Both the position numbers and the translations under genes were made by a program. DNA of 64,000 nucleotides. Origin: Massilioclostridium coli (GTDB lineage Bacteria; Bacillota; Clostridia; Oscillospirales; Ruminococcaceae). Each line of letters opens with the position of its first letter. Positions within the stretch are counted from its first letter, which is position 1. The notes below the pieces were generated by a model. It made no database searches and was not told the DNA's origin. It was given only the letters and a program-made list of their open reading frames with translations. Below, in pieces: positions 34,461 through 42,765 of the stretch. The stretch is taken from positions 990,530-1,054,529 of the forward strand of contig NZ_FMIZ01000007.1 in the NCBI RefSeq assembly GCF_900095865.1. Reading direction: 5' to 3'.

Positions 34461-34652
34461 ATGAACAATTTAAAAATAATTCGGGAACGTCGTGGGCTAA
34501 CGCAGTCCCAACTGGCACAATTATCCGGTGTAAGTCTCCAAGAAATACAGGAGTTCGAGCAAGGAAGTCTAGATACCAATCAAACAGCACAGTTGATGGC
34601 GCTGCATAAATTAGCTACTGCGTTATCCTGCAATGTAAATGATTTGTATTAA
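34461..34652 (+). CDS. Small XRE-family (Cro/CI-type) DNA-binding protein
   Basis: The 63 residues consist almost only of one HTH_3 domain: IIRERRGLTQSQLAQLSGVS as helices 1-3 and a C-terminal LHKLATALSCNVNDLY. AAAGGAGAG precedes the ATG. No target is evident; it has its own terminator. Confidence 0.92.
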   Translation: MNNLKIIRERRGLTQSQLAQLSGVSLQEIQEFEQGSLDTNQTAQLMALHKLATALSCNVNDLY

Positions 34653-34682
34653 TCAGGTATAAAAAATAGGATTCTGTTAGAA

Positions 34683-34726
34683 ACAAAACTGATTCTGTAT
34701 AGATGCAGAGTCAGTTTTGTTTTTTG
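34683..34726 (+). terminator. Intrinsic terminator after the XRE gene
   Basis: A 15-bp stem (34683-34697 with 34706-34720, one G-U pair) is followed by TTTTT. Confidence 0.88.
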
Positions 34727-34813
34727 TAGTAAACTGTTCCTGTTAGAGTCCAAAGCATAATTTTTCTGTTTGTTTCATATGATTGGTTATCTTTTAAAAA
34801 CTGGGTGATTTGT

Positions 34814-36091
34814 ATGAAACGCTTTGTTTGGATTGCGCTTTTATTGGTGGCCGCTTTAGGCTTTTTTTATTTGAACCGGATATCCCTTTCCATTAGCCAA
34901 CAAGATTATGGTGAAATTCCCGCCATGAACCAGCAGGTAGATTTTTCTGATTTAAACGATGCCAATGAGGAAATGCGTAGTGTTTGGTTTTCCTATTTGG
35001 ATTGGAATATCCTATTCAAGGGCAAAGATCAGCAGGCGTTTACCCAGGCAGCACAAAATGTACTGGAAAACCTACAATCGTTAAATTGTAACACCCTATT
35101 TTTGCATGTACGTTCTTTTGGAGATGCCATGTATCCTTCCCAATACTATCCTTGGTCATCCTCCTGTTCCGGAACCCTGGCAAAGGACCCCGGCTACGAC
35201 CCGCTACAGATTTTTATTGAGCAGGCACACCAAAAAAATATTGCTGTACATGCCTGGGTTAATCCAATGAGAACGATGACTGACCAAGAATTTTCACAAA
35301 TTGCTCATTCTTATCCCATAAAATCATGGTATGATTCTTCCAAACGTTCTGATTATATGATGCAAGATAGTACAGGAAGATGGATTTTGATTCCAGGAAA
35401 CCCAGAAGTACAACAACTCATCTCAAATGGGGTAAAGGAACTGGTAGAAAATTATGATATTGATGGTATCCATATGGACGATTATTTTTATCCCAGTGGA
35501 GTTGACCAATTACCCCAGAATGATACTAGCTACTTTCAAAAATTGGGAAGCAATGTTGGTATTGAAGACTGGCGGCGTTCCAGTGTTACCCAAATGATGC
35601 AGGGAATTTATCAGGCTGCACATCAGGCAAAAGCGGAAATTCAGGTTGGAGTCAGCCCTCAGTCCAGCCTTTCCGCTAACCATGATAAATTGTTCGCAGA
35701 TGTGGAACAATGGGTAAAAACCGATGGTATAATCGACTATATTGTCCCTCAAATCTATTTTGGTTTCCAGAATTCTTCCCAGCCATTTGACCAAACCGCC
35801 GCCCAGTGGAACCAGTTGGTAGAAGGTACCCAAACAAAACTATATATTGGTCTCGCCTGCTACAAAATAGGTTTGGATAACGATGCCCATGCAGGGAATG
35901 GAAAACAGGAATGGCAGGCCGTTGCGCAAAGTTCCAATGATATTTTAAAGCGACAGGTAGAATGTATTCGCCAGTTATCAAACTGCAAAGGCTTTGGTTT
36001 ATATGACTACAAATCCATATTTGCGGAGGATGGTAGCATTCAACCTACCATTGCCAAAGAGCTAGAAAATCTGAAATCAATACTTGGATAA
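34814..36091 (+). CDS. Family 10-like glycosyl hydrolase (GHL10, PF02638 type), membrane-anchored or secreted
   Basis: The 425 residues start with an uncleaved or signal-type hydrophobic helix (FVWIALLLVAALGFFYL). The TIM-barrel domain has MRSVWFSYLDW, LFLHVRSFGDAMYPSQYYPW, AVHAWVNPMRT and IDGIHMDDYFYP (acidic active-site candidate). The family acts on cell-wall or other glycans at the surface; in Clostridia it is often near envelope genes. ATG 34814 is preferred over GTG 34805. The precise substrate is unknown. Confidence 0.9.
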   Translation: MKRFVWIALLLVAALGFFYLNRISLSISQQDYGEIPAMNQQVDFSDLNDANEEMRSVWFSYLDWNILFKGKDQQAFTQAAQNVLENLQSLNCNTLFLHVRSFGDAMYPSQYYPWSSSCSGTLAKDPGYDPLQIFIEQAHQKNIAVHAWVNPMRTMTDQEFSQIAHSYPIKSWYDSSKRSDYMMQDSTGRWILIPGNPEVQQLISNGVKELVENYDIDGIHMDDYFYPSGVDQLPQNDTSYFQKLGSNVGIEDWRRSSVTQMMQGIYQAAHQAKAEIQVGVSPQSSLSANHDKLFADVEQWVKTDGIIDYIVPQIYFGFQNSSQPFDQTAAQWNQLVEGTQTKLYIGLACYKIGLDNDAHAGNGKQEWQAVAQSSNDILKRQVECIRQLSNCKGFGLYDYKSIFAEDGSIQPTIAKELENLKSILG

Positions 36092-36114
36092 ACCAAAAAC
36101 AGGAGAAAGGTAAA

Positions 36115-36717
36115 ATGTTACAAGAAATTCTAAAAAGAAGGAGTATCCGGAAATTTTCCAGTCATCCCATCCCGGAAAAAGATATTCGGGAAATCATAGA
36201 GTGCGGAATGAATGCTCCTTCTTCTAAAAACAGGCAGCCTTGGTCTTTTGTAGTGGTACAAGGAGATGCCAAACAAGGAATGCTTCAGGCCTTCCAGAAA
36301 GGGATTGACCGGGAAGAACATGATGCTCCGCTGCTTCCAAACAATAGGCAGCATCTCAGTGGAGCAAAATACACACTGCGGATTATGGAGCAGGCACCGG
36401 TTACGATTTTTGTATTTAACACTTTGGGGGACAATATCTTTGCGGAACTTTCCCAGGAAGAACGAGTATTCGAGATATGTAACCATCAATCGGTTAGTGC
36501 TGCCATTCAGAATATCCTATTGGCGGCAACCGCAAAAAAGATTGGCAGCCTATGGATTTGTGATATTTATTTTGCCTATCAAGAACTATGTGATTGGCTC
36601 AATATAGAAGGCGAGTTGCTAGCTGCTGTTTCGTTGGGGTATCCAGAAGAATCTCCACCTCAAAGGCCAAGAAAGAATTTTGACGACTTGGTAATATGGA
36701 AAAATAAACCGGAATAG
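36115..36717 (+). CDS. Nitroreductase-family flavoprotein
   Basis: The 200 residues show the FMN-binding signature RRSIRKFSSHPIPEKDIREI, MNAPSSKNRQPWSFVVV and a C-terminal SLGYPEESPPQRPRKNFDDL. Such enzymes reduce nitro compounds, quinones or enoates with NAD(P)H. The gene is 24 bp after the GHL10-like gene and 15 bp before a small membrane-peptide gene, so co-transcription is likely. Confidence 0.94.
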   Translation: MLQEILKRRSIRKFSSHPIPEKDIREIIECGMNAPSSKNRQPWSFVVVQGDAKQGMLQAFQKGIDREEHDAPLLPNNRQHLSGAKYTLRIMEQAPVTIFVFNTLGDNIFAELSQEERVFEICNHQSVSAAIQNILLAATAKKIGSLWICDIYFAYQELCDWLNIEGELLAAVSLGYPEESPPQRPRKNFDDLVIWKNKPE

Positions 36718-36731
36718 AAAGGATTAAAACA

Positions 36732-36833
36732 ATGAAAGACAATGTAAAACGGTTAATAGCGATTATTTTGTGTGTTGTGATGGCAATTGGAGTGTGCAGT
36801 GGGGTAATTGCCACTATTGTTGTTGGGGCATGA
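36732..36833 (+). CDS. 33-residue hydrophobic membrane peptide
   Basis: The start ATG follows AAAGGA by 8 nt. The peptide is one short transmembrane segment after MKDNVKRL (then IAIILCVVMAIGVCSGVIA). Its TGA overlaps the ATG of the YdcF-like gene (ATGA), which argues that it is translated and couples translation of that gene. No family was recognised. Confidence 0.6.
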   Translation: MKDNVKRLIAIILCVVMAIGVCSGVIATIVVGA

Positions 36834-37597
36834 ACAAGGTGTTGTTCTTATTGAGTTGGATTGTCGGAATCATAGGGCTCCTTTTTGCCCTGCTGGGGAT
36901 TATCAAGCTTTTTACGCTTAGCAGTAAGAGCCTTCCTATTTTATTCTTTTGTTTTGGTATCTTGTTGATTGGGCTTGTTATCCTGCCATACAGTGTGGAT
37001 TTATCCCAGATCAGGTGGCTTCGATTAACATATCGACTGGTTTGTGGATTGGTGGCAATTGGTGTGCTGTGTGGCGGAATTGTTTCCTGCTTTATGGCGT
37101 TTGGCGTCCACACCTGGAAAGGAAAGGATTTTCAAGGGACAGTTGTAGTATTGGGGACTTTAATTATACAGGACCAGCCTAGCCGGATGTTGAAAGCTAG
37201 ATTGGATGCAGCTGTTGCGTTCTTAAAAGAAAATCCAAAAAGTAGCTGTATTGTCAGTGGTGGACAAGGAAAAAATGAGGATTACACCGAGGCGGAAATT
37301 ATGGAAAAATATTTGGTTCAACAAGGGATAGACCCTAGCCGGATATATCAAGAAGGAAACTCATCTAATACAAAACAGAACCTACAATACTCCTTGCAAG
37401 TAATCCAGCAAAACCATTTAGGGGAACAAATTGTAATTATTACCAATGCGTTTCACCGTTATCGTGCCCAAATGTTCGCCGATCAATTAGGCGTTACAGC
37501 ATATTCTGTTAGTGGAACCTGCCGGTTTGACTTGGAATTTATGTTTTGGTTCCGTGAGATCGCGGCAGTGTTAAAAGCTTGGATTACTGGAATATAA
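36830..37597 (+). CDS. YdcF-family (DUF218) membrane protein
   Basis: The ~255 residues begin with four hydrophobic helices (about 1-105). The DUF218 domain follows: TVVVLGTLI, LDAAVAFLKENPKSSCIVSG, GQGKNEDYTEAEIM, ITNAFHRYRAQMFA. Relatives (YdcF, SanA, ElyC) act in envelope or vancomycin-barrier functions; the reaction is not established. The start is fixed by the ATGA overlap with the small upstream gene. Confidence 0.9.
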   Translation: MNKVLFLLSWIVGIIGLLFALLGIIKLFTLSSKSLPILFFCFGILLIGLVILPYSVDLSQIRWLRLTYRLVCGLVAIGVLCGGIVSCFMAFGVHTWKGKDFQGTVVVLGTLIIQDQPSRMLKARLDAAVAFLKENPKSSCIVSGGQGKNEDYTEAEIMEKYLVQQGIDPSRIYQEGNSSNTKQNLQYSLQVIQQNHLGEQIVIITNAFHRYRAQMFADQLGVTAYSVSGTCRFDLEFMFWFREIAAVLKAWITGI

Positions 37598-37715
37598 TCC
37601 TTTCTATGTATAAATTGTAAATCATTACAATTTTTTTATGAAATCCCTTGCAATCAGCAGGACAACCATGTATAATGTACGTTGTTACTTAGAATAAATA
37701 ATGGAGGAATTTGGA

Positions 37716-38021
37716 ATGTTATTGGAAACTGCTGCAACTGGTGGAGCTTCAATGTTTATGCCAATTATCTTATTGGTATTGATGTTTGTCGTAATGTATT
37801 TTCTTATCATCCGCCCACAAAAGAAAAAAGATAAACAAGCTGCTGAAATGAGAAACAGCTTGCAAGTTGGCGATGAAGTTGTTACAATCGGCGGTATTAT
37901 TGGACGTGTAGTTGTATTAAAGGACGATTATATTGTCATTGAAACAGGCAGCGACCGTTCTAAAGTAAGAATTAAACGTTGGGCAATCCAAAGCAACGAA
38001 TCTCTTGACAGCGCAAAATAA
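37716..38021 (+). CDS. yajC: Preprotein translocase accessory subunit YajC
   Basis: The 101 residues contain one transmembrane helix (FMPIILLVLMFVVMYFLIIR) and then the conserved RPQKKKDKQAAEMRNSLQVG, DEVVTIGGIIGRVV and VRIKRWAIQ. It associates with SecDF in the membrane. ATG 37716 is 7 nt from GGAGG; an earlier ATG at 37701 overlaps that site. Nearby TIGR04086 and SCIFF genes match the usual clostridial order. Confidence 0.95.
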   Translation: MLLETAATGGASMFMPIILLVLMFVVMYFLIIRPQKKKDKQAAEMRNSLQVGDEVVTIGGIIGRVVVLKDDYIVIETGSDRSKVRIKRWAIQSNESLDSAK

Positions 38022-38047
38022 TTGCAGGAAGATAACCAGGAAATTCT

Positions 38048-38083
38048 ACACCCCGGTGGAATCAGTATTCCCCCGGGGTTTCT
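38048..38083 (+). terminator. Intrinsic terminator after yajC
   Basis: A GC-rich imperfect stem (ACCCCGGTGGAAT with ATTCCCCCGGGGT, one mismatch) is followed by TTTCTGTTT. Confidence 0.75.
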
Positions 38084-38168
38084 GTTTGTATCGGGAATTT
38101 ATATAAATTGGAATATTGTCCATCAAAACGGAATATATTACAAATAACAAAAGGATGGAGGGATGAAC

Positions 38169-38567
38169 ATGGCAGATCATCAAAATAAATCAATGGTGGT
38201 TTGGCTTCGGGCAATTATTTTTGGTGTATTGATTGGTACCTTGGTGATGATTGGGTTATCTGCCCTGTTTGCCTTTGCCATTGTCAAATTTAATGTACCA
38301 GCAACTGCTATTTCGATTGTGGTAACAATGTCCGCGGCAATTGGTAGTTTTATGGGAGGGCTGATTGCGGCAAAAATTGTAGGAAAAAAAGGATTGTTGG
38401 TAGGGGTTGGTTTAGGCTTAATCTTTTTTGTTGTTCTATTTTTTGCTTCTTTTTTTGTGACAGATGGTTCCTCATTTGCCGAGAACCTAACAAAATATAT
38501 CGCTGTTGTAGTGGCAGCGATGATTGGCGGAATCTTTGGGGTAAATTTAAGAAAATCCCGTTCTTAA
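38169..38567 (+). CDS. TIGR04086-family membrane protein
   Basis: The ~132 residues contain four hydrophobic helices, starting after WLRAIIFGVLIGTL and including MSAAIGSFMGGLIAAKIVG and a final VVVAAMIGGIFGVNLRKS. This family is commonly placed near yajC and the SCIFF genes in Clostridia; its function is unknown. ATG 38169 is 6 nt from GGAGGG, whereas ATG 38163 abuts it. Confidence 0.9.
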   Translation: MADHQNKSMVVWLRAIIFGVLIGTLVMIGLSALFAFAIVKFNVPATAISIVVTMSAAIGSFMGGLIAAKIVGKKGLLVGVGLGLIFFVVLFFASFFVTDGSSFAENLTKYIAVVVAAMIGGIFGVNLRKSRS

Positions 38568-38608
38568 TATAGAAACCTATCCGGAAATTGCTTGTAATAT
38601 CATAAAAT

Positions 38609-38641
38609 ATTCCCGTTTGATTACTTTAATTGAACGGGAAT
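38609..38641. terminator. Convergent terminator
   Basis: Arms ATTCCCGTT (38609-38617) and AACGGGAAT (38633-38641) are followed by T on the plus strand and preceded by A residues. The right arm lies in the 3' end of the minus-strand merR gene. Confidence 0.7.
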
Positions 38642-39442
38642 TTCTATTTTTGTGATATACTCCTCCATCGTATGGATTGCAATCTCGTTTACCCCTGTTT
38701 CATAAGCATAGCCATTTAAAATTAAATTGTGTTTTTGGGCATAGGCTAGAATTTCTCGATACCTTTGAGGAATTTTATCCCAATTTCCTTTGCAGTATGC
38801 CGTTAGATAAAGACCTTTTGGTTTTATTCGAATTTCGGATTGTTCAGTTACATTTGGAACAACCACAAATAATGCGGAATATTCCTCCCATTTTCCTTGA
38901 TATAACCGCTCTACTGGTATCATGGAACCATATGTAGCATTGTGCAGCCAACATAATGGATGTTTTTTCATTTCTTCAACCATTGTTGTGACCTCCTGTT
39001 CCAAAGAAGTTTGATGATTGATGTTGACCATTGCTAAATATTCTTCTTCTTTTTCTGTTATGCTAATTTTAGAGAGGTCAGCTTTGGATAAACCCACAAT
39101 GGTTTTTTGGTGATATTCCAAAGTTTTTTGGATTTCTTTTAAATGGGAAATTCTCTGATCCAATTCTTTGATTTTTTCCCCAAAAAGAAAACTTAACTTC
39201 TCGCTGGAATGGTCTAGCATCAACTCCTGGATTTCTGGAATAGAAACATTTAATTCGCGTAACATTAAAATTGTTTTTAGAGTAAAGCTTTGTTGATAGG
39301 TATAATATCGGTATCCATTTTCTTTTTTGATTGCTGGACGGAATAACCCAATTTCATCATACCACATCAATGTTTTTTTATTAATTTGATGCAACGCTGC
39401 AAATTGTCCAATTGTGAACTGTTTTTTTCTGTTTTCTAACAT
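38621..39442 (-). CDS. MerR-family regulator with GyrI-like effector domain
   Basis: The 273 residues have an N-terminal winged helix (FTIGQFAALHQINKKTLMWY, ENGYRYYTYQQSFTLKTIL), a dimer helix (about 85-120) and a C-terminal GyrI-like small-molecule domain with GYAYETGVNEIAIHTMEEYI at its end. This is the BltR/BmrR layout of drug-responsive activators. It is divergent from the GNAT gene at 39533, and the 91-bp gap contains a 19-bp-spacer promoter pointing to that gene, its probable target. Confidence 0.92.
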   Translation of the reverse strand: MLENRKKQFTIGQFAALHQINKKTLMWYDEIGLFRPAIKKENGYRYYTYQQSFTLKTILMLRELNVSIPEIQELMLDHSSEKLSFLFGEKIKELDQRISHLKEIQKTLEYHQKTIVGLSKADLSKISITEKEEEYLAMVNINHQTSLEQEVTTMVEEMKKHPLCWLHNATYGSMIPVERLYQGKWEEYSALFVVVPNVTEQSEIRIKPKGLYLTAYCKGNWDKIPQRYREILAYAQKHNLILNGYAYETGVNEIAIHTMEEYITKIEIPVQLK

Positions 39443-39455
39443 TTTTATATTCTCC

Positions 39456-39486
39456 TTGACTGTACAGTTACTGGATGATTTATGAT
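39456..39486 (+). promoter_or_regulatory. MerR-type promoter of the GNAT gene
   Basis: TTGACT (39456-39461) and TATGAT (39481-39486) have a 19-bp spacer. A 10-bp palindrome ACTGTACAGT (39459-39468) overlaps the -35. It lies between the divergent merR and GNAT genes. Confidence 0.6.
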
Positions 39487-39532
39487 TATTATATCACAAA
39501 ATGATAAAAAATAAATTGATAAGGAGCAGACT

Positions 39533-40168
39533 ATGCAACAGCAAATTATCTTTCGGGAATATCAAAGCAAAGACCGAAAAGCACTAGAAAATATCATCCG
39601 GATTACTTGGGGGTATGACAAATTCTGTACCCCAAAAACAGCAGCAAAGCTCGCAAAAGCATATCTTGGGAATTGTCTAGCGAATCAGACTTTTACCCAG
39701 GTGGCGGTTGAAAACGGAAAACCAATTGGCATTATTATGGGAAAAAAGTTAAAAGGATTTCCATTATCAAGGCGTTTTTATTTTCAAAAAATTCGTTCAA
39801 CAATTCCTATTATCTTGTCAAGAGAGGCAAGGAGTGTAAGTGGGATTTTCCAAACAGTAGAAAAAATTGACCAGGAATTTTTGAGGGATTCCAATTTGAA
39901 TTATGATGCGGAAGTCGCTTTTTTCGCAATCCATCCTGAAAGTCGGGGAAAAGGAGTGGGCAAACAACTATTTCAACGCCTGATGGATTATTTTAAACAG
40001 GAACAATTGAGAAAGTTTTATTTGTTTACGGATACCAGCTGCAATTACCCGTTTTATGAGCACATGGGAATGACAAGGAGAAAAAGTAAAAATGGTTCCT
40101 TCCAAATCAAAGGGTATCATCATGATATGACATTTTTCTTATATGATGGTCAAAATCCTATAAAATGA
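39533..40168 (+). CDS. GNAT-family N-acetyltransferase
   Basis: The 211 residues contain the acetyl-CoA-binding motif A in AFFAIHPESRGKGVGKQLFQ and motif B around FTDTSCNYPFYEHMGMTRRK. The central region (residues ~75-110) is longer than in minimal GNATs. The acceptor is unknown; divergence from a drug-type MerR regulator suggests detoxification of a small amine (inference). Confidence 0.9.
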   Translation: MQQQIIFREYQSKDRKALENIIRITWGYDKFCTPKTAAKLAKAYLGNCLANQTFTQVAVENGKPIGIIMGKKLKGFPLSRRFYFQKIRSTIPIILSREARSVSGIFQTVEKIDQEFLRDSNLNYDAEVAFFAIHPESRGKGVGKQLFQRLMDYFKQEQLRKFYLFTDTSCNYPFYEHMGMTRRKSKNGSFQIKGYHHDMTFFLYDGQNPIK

Positions 40169-40197
40169 ATATTAGGATAAATTTTTATGGCCTATGC

Positions 40198-40226
40198 TTG
40201 AAAACCGTTCCAGATTATGTTATAAT
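40198..40226 (+). promoter_or_regulatory. Promoter of the SCIFF gene
   Basis: TTGAAA (40198-40203) and TATAAT (40221-40226) are exactly 17 bp apart, a near-consensus strong promoter. Confidence 0.82.
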
Positions 40227-40261
40227 AATACAAAACTATTTGTGGCAAAGGGGTGTATAAT

Positions 40262-40408
40262 ATGAAACACATTAAAACTTTGAACAACGCAAACTTAAAA
40301 CAAACTGCTGCAAAAGGCGGTTGTGGCGAATGTCAAGCATCTTGCCAGTCTGCATGCAAAACATCTTGCACAGTGGCAAACCAAAAATGCGAGCGTCTGA
40401 GCAAATAA
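40262..40408 (+). CDS. scfA: SCIFF ribosomal peptide precursor (six cysteines in forty-five)
   Basis: The 48-residue peptide has a leader MKHIKTLNNANLKQTAAKGG, then six cysteines at 21, 24, 28, 32, 36 and 43 (CGECQASCQSACKTSC and KCERLSK). This is the SCIFF precursor, a ranthipeptide substrate in which a radical-SAM enzyme forms Cys-thioether crosslinks. AAAGGGG precedes the ATG. It lies 102 bp before its maturase gene, with a strong hairpin between, so more precursor than enzyme would be made. It is conserved across Clostridia; a quorum or physiological signalling role has been proposed. Confidence 0.95.
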   Translation: MKHIKTLNNANLKQTAAKGGCGECQASCQSACKTSCTVANQKCERLSK

Positions 40409-40418
40409 GCGCAACCTC

Positions 40419-40453
40419 ATATCCCGTCCGCGCTTTGCGGACGGGATATTTTA
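40419..40453 (+). terminator. Strong hairpin between SCIFF and its maturase
   Basis: Perfect 13-bp GC-rich arms ATATCCCGTCCGC (40419-40431) and GCGGACGGGATAT (40437-40449) are followed by TTTA. It probably acts as a leaky terminator or 3' stabiliser that sets the peptide-to-enzyme ratio. Confidence 0.85.
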
Positions 40454-40509
40454 TGGGAATAAACCAGTTTTATAAATACCAATATAAAAAAGGAAAGTGA
40501 AAGAACCGG

Positions 40510-41877
40510 ATGATACATAAATACAAATTAAATGGCTATAACATTGTACTGGATGTACACAGCGGAGGGGTGCATGTTGTGGATGACCTCTCTTATGATA
40601 TGCTGGACGAGCTTTCCACACCTATGGTGGAAGTATGCCCGGAATCACTGTATGAAAAATTTAGCCAGTATCCAAAAGAACATGTGGCAGAAACCTATAA
40701 TGAACTGTATGGACTTTATCAAGAGGGGATCCTGTTCAGTGAAGACGATTATGAGCAGTTTTCGGATATTCTCACTTCATCCCCAATCAAGGCAATGTGT
40801 TTACATGTTGCCCACGATTGCAACCTGCGCTGTAAATACTGTTTCGCATCCACAGGAGATTTTGGTCACGGCAGAAAATTAATGACTGCTGAAACCGGTA
40901 AAAAAGCAATTGATTTCTTGTTGGAACACTCCGGCACACGCCATAATATTGAACTGGACTTTTTTGGCGGGGAACCTTTGATGAATTTTGATGTAGTCAA
41001 AGAAGTGGTGGCTTATGCCCGTTCCAAAGAAAAAGAATACAATAAAAATTTCCGGTTTACTATTACCACCAATGGTATGTTGTTGGATGAGAAAAAAGCA
41101 GATTACATCAACCAGGAGATGTCCAATTGTGTCCTCTCTTTGGATGGTCGTCCGGAGGTCAACGATAGGATGCGTCCCCGCGTGGATGGGACTGGTTCCT
41201 ATGATACCATTATTGGAAAATATAAATACTTGGTAGACCATCGTGGAGATAAGGATTATTATGTTAGGGGAACTTTTACTAAATATAATCTAGATTTTGC
41301 CAAAGATGTTCTCCACATCAATGATGCTGGATTTGATCAGCTTTCTGTGGAACCAGTTGTTACTTCGGATGACCAGCCTTATGCCTTGACTGAGGAAGAT
41401 TTACCACGTATTTTTGAGGAATACGAAACATTGGCAAAAGAGATTATCAAGCGGAAAAAAGCTGGTAGTGGTATTAACTTTTTCCATTTTATGATTGACC
41501 TGAACCAAGGACCATGTGCAATTAAACGCCTGCGTGGCTGTGGCTGCGGTAACGAGTATGTAGCGGTAACACCAGAAGGGGATATTTATCCATGCCATCA
41601 ATTTGTAGGGATGGAAGACTGGAAAATGGGGAACCTAGACGAAGGTACCCTGGATTTGGATAAAAAAGAATATTTCTCAAAAACCACTATTTATGATAAA
41701 CAGGAATGCAAAAACTGCTGGGCAAAATTTTATTGTAGCGGCGGTTGCAATGCAAATAACCTGCAATATGCAGGCAGTGTGTTCCAGCCACATCATTTAT
41801 CCTGTGAATTGGAGAAAAAACGTTTGGAATGCGCTATTATGATCAAAGCTGCAATGGCCGACACAGAACAAGATTAA
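40510..41877 (+). CDS. scfB: SCIFF peptide maturase (radical SAM/SPASM thioether-forming)
   Basis: The 455-residue enzyme has an N-terminal ~90-residue peptide-recognition (RRE-like) region. The radical-SAM cluster motif CNLRCKYCFAS follows at about residue 104, then a TIM-barrel with ELDFFGGEPLMNF, and a C-terminal SPASM region for two auxiliary Fe-S clusters (CGCGNEYVAVTPEGDIYPCH, ECKNCWAKFYCSGGCNANN). It crosslinks cysteines of the neighbouring SCIFF peptide to alpha- or gamma-carbons of acceptor residues. It is cytoplasmic, oxygen-sensitive and needs SAM. Confidence 0.96.
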   Translation: MIHKYKLNGYNIVLDVHSGGVHVVDDLSYDMLDELSTPMVEVCPESLYEKFSQYPKEHVAETYNELYGLYQEGILFSEDDYEQFSDILTSSPIKAMCLHVAHDCNLRCKYCFASTGDFGHGRKLMTAETGKKAIDFLLEHSGTRHNIELDFFGGEPLMNFDVVKEVVAYARSKEKEYNKNFRFTITTNGMLLDEKKADYINQEMSNCVLSLDGRPEVNDRMRPRVDGTGSYDTIIGKYKYLVDHRGDKDYYVRGTFTKYNLDFAKDVLHINDAGFDQLSVEPVVTSDDQPYALTEEDLPRIFEEYETLAKEIIKRKKAGSGINFFHFMIDLNQGPCAIKRLRGCGCGNEYVAVTPEGDIYPCHQFVGMEDWKMGNLDEGTLDLDKKEYFSKTTIYDKQECKNCWAKFYCSGGCNANNLQYAGSVFQPHHLSCELEKKRLECAIMIKAAMADTEQD

Positions 41878-41903
41878 AAATGGACTCCAGGGAGGAATTT
41901 TGT

Positions 41904-42701
41904 ATGAGTCAGACAGTTGGATTTATTGGTTCGGGGAATATGGCTTCCGCCATTATTTCTGGTATTATTTCCAGTAAAATGGAAGGGATTTCTCTATTGG
42001 CATATGATATTAAACAGGCAAATTATGAGACTTTGTCCCGAAAAGGGGTACAGGTCTGTCAGCAATTAGAACAAGTTGCCAAAGCTGATTATATTGTGTT
42101 GGCAGTAAAACCACAAAATATTGCCGAGGTAATGGAAAACCTGAAACCAATCATCAATCAAGACGCCGTTATTGTTTCCATCGCGGCAGGGATCACAGAA
42201 TCTTACCTGTGCCAGGCGCTGGGATATGAAGCAAAAGTGGTTTTGGTTATGCCAAACACTCCATTACTGTTGGGGCAGGGGGCAACTGCCATGAGCAAGG
42301 GTGACCATACCGGCAACCAGGAATTTGAGTTTGTACGCCAGTTATTCGCCTTGAGCGGTGCTGTAGAAGTGATTTCCAAAGACAAAATGTGCGAGATTAT
42401 CGCCATTAATGGTAGTTCTCCAGCTTATATTTATTTGTTTGCCAAAGGCTTTTTGGAATATGCCAAAAAAGAGGGGATCTCGGAAGAAGTTGCGCTACAT
42501 CTGTTCACTGCTTCTTTAAAGGGTTCCGCTTCTATGATGACCGATTCCGGCCATTCAATTGATGAATTAATCAAGATGGTAAGCTCTCCAGGCGGCACCA
42601 CCTTGGCCGGGTTGGATGTTTTCTATCAAGATAATTTTACTGATACTATCATCAGGGCTTGTGATGCCTGCACGAAACGGGCGTACGAGCTTTCCAAATA
42701 A
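41904..42701 (+). CDS. proC: Pyrroline-5-carboxylate reductase
   Basis: This 265-residue enzyme catalyses the last step of proline synthesis, reducing pyrroline-5-carboxylate with NAD(P)H. The Rossmann start VGFIGSGNMASAI, the VVLVMPNTPLLLGQGATAM segment and the C-terminal dimer motif LIKMVSSPGGTTLAGL are all present. ATG 41904 follows GGGAGGAATT; the frame is open further upstream into the maturase gene but has no start signal there. It is 26 bp after the maturase stop. Confidence 0.95.
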   Translation: MSQTVGFIGSGNMASAIISGIISSKMEGISLLAYDIKQANYETLSRKGVQVCQQLEQVAKADYIVLAVKPQNIAEVMENLKPIINQDAVIVSIAAGITESYLCQALGYEAKVVLVMPNTPLLLGQGATAMSKGDHTGNQEFEFVRQLFALSGAVEVISKDKMCEIIAINGSSPAYIYLFAKGFLEYAKKEGISEEVALHLFTASLKGSASMMTDSGHSIDELIKMVSSPGGTTLAGLDVFYQDNFTDTIIRACDACTKRAYELSK

Positions 42702-42765
42702 ACGAATAAATGGGAACATTTCTGCATAGATATGGGGTAAACCAATCTTAAAGGAAGTGTATCTC

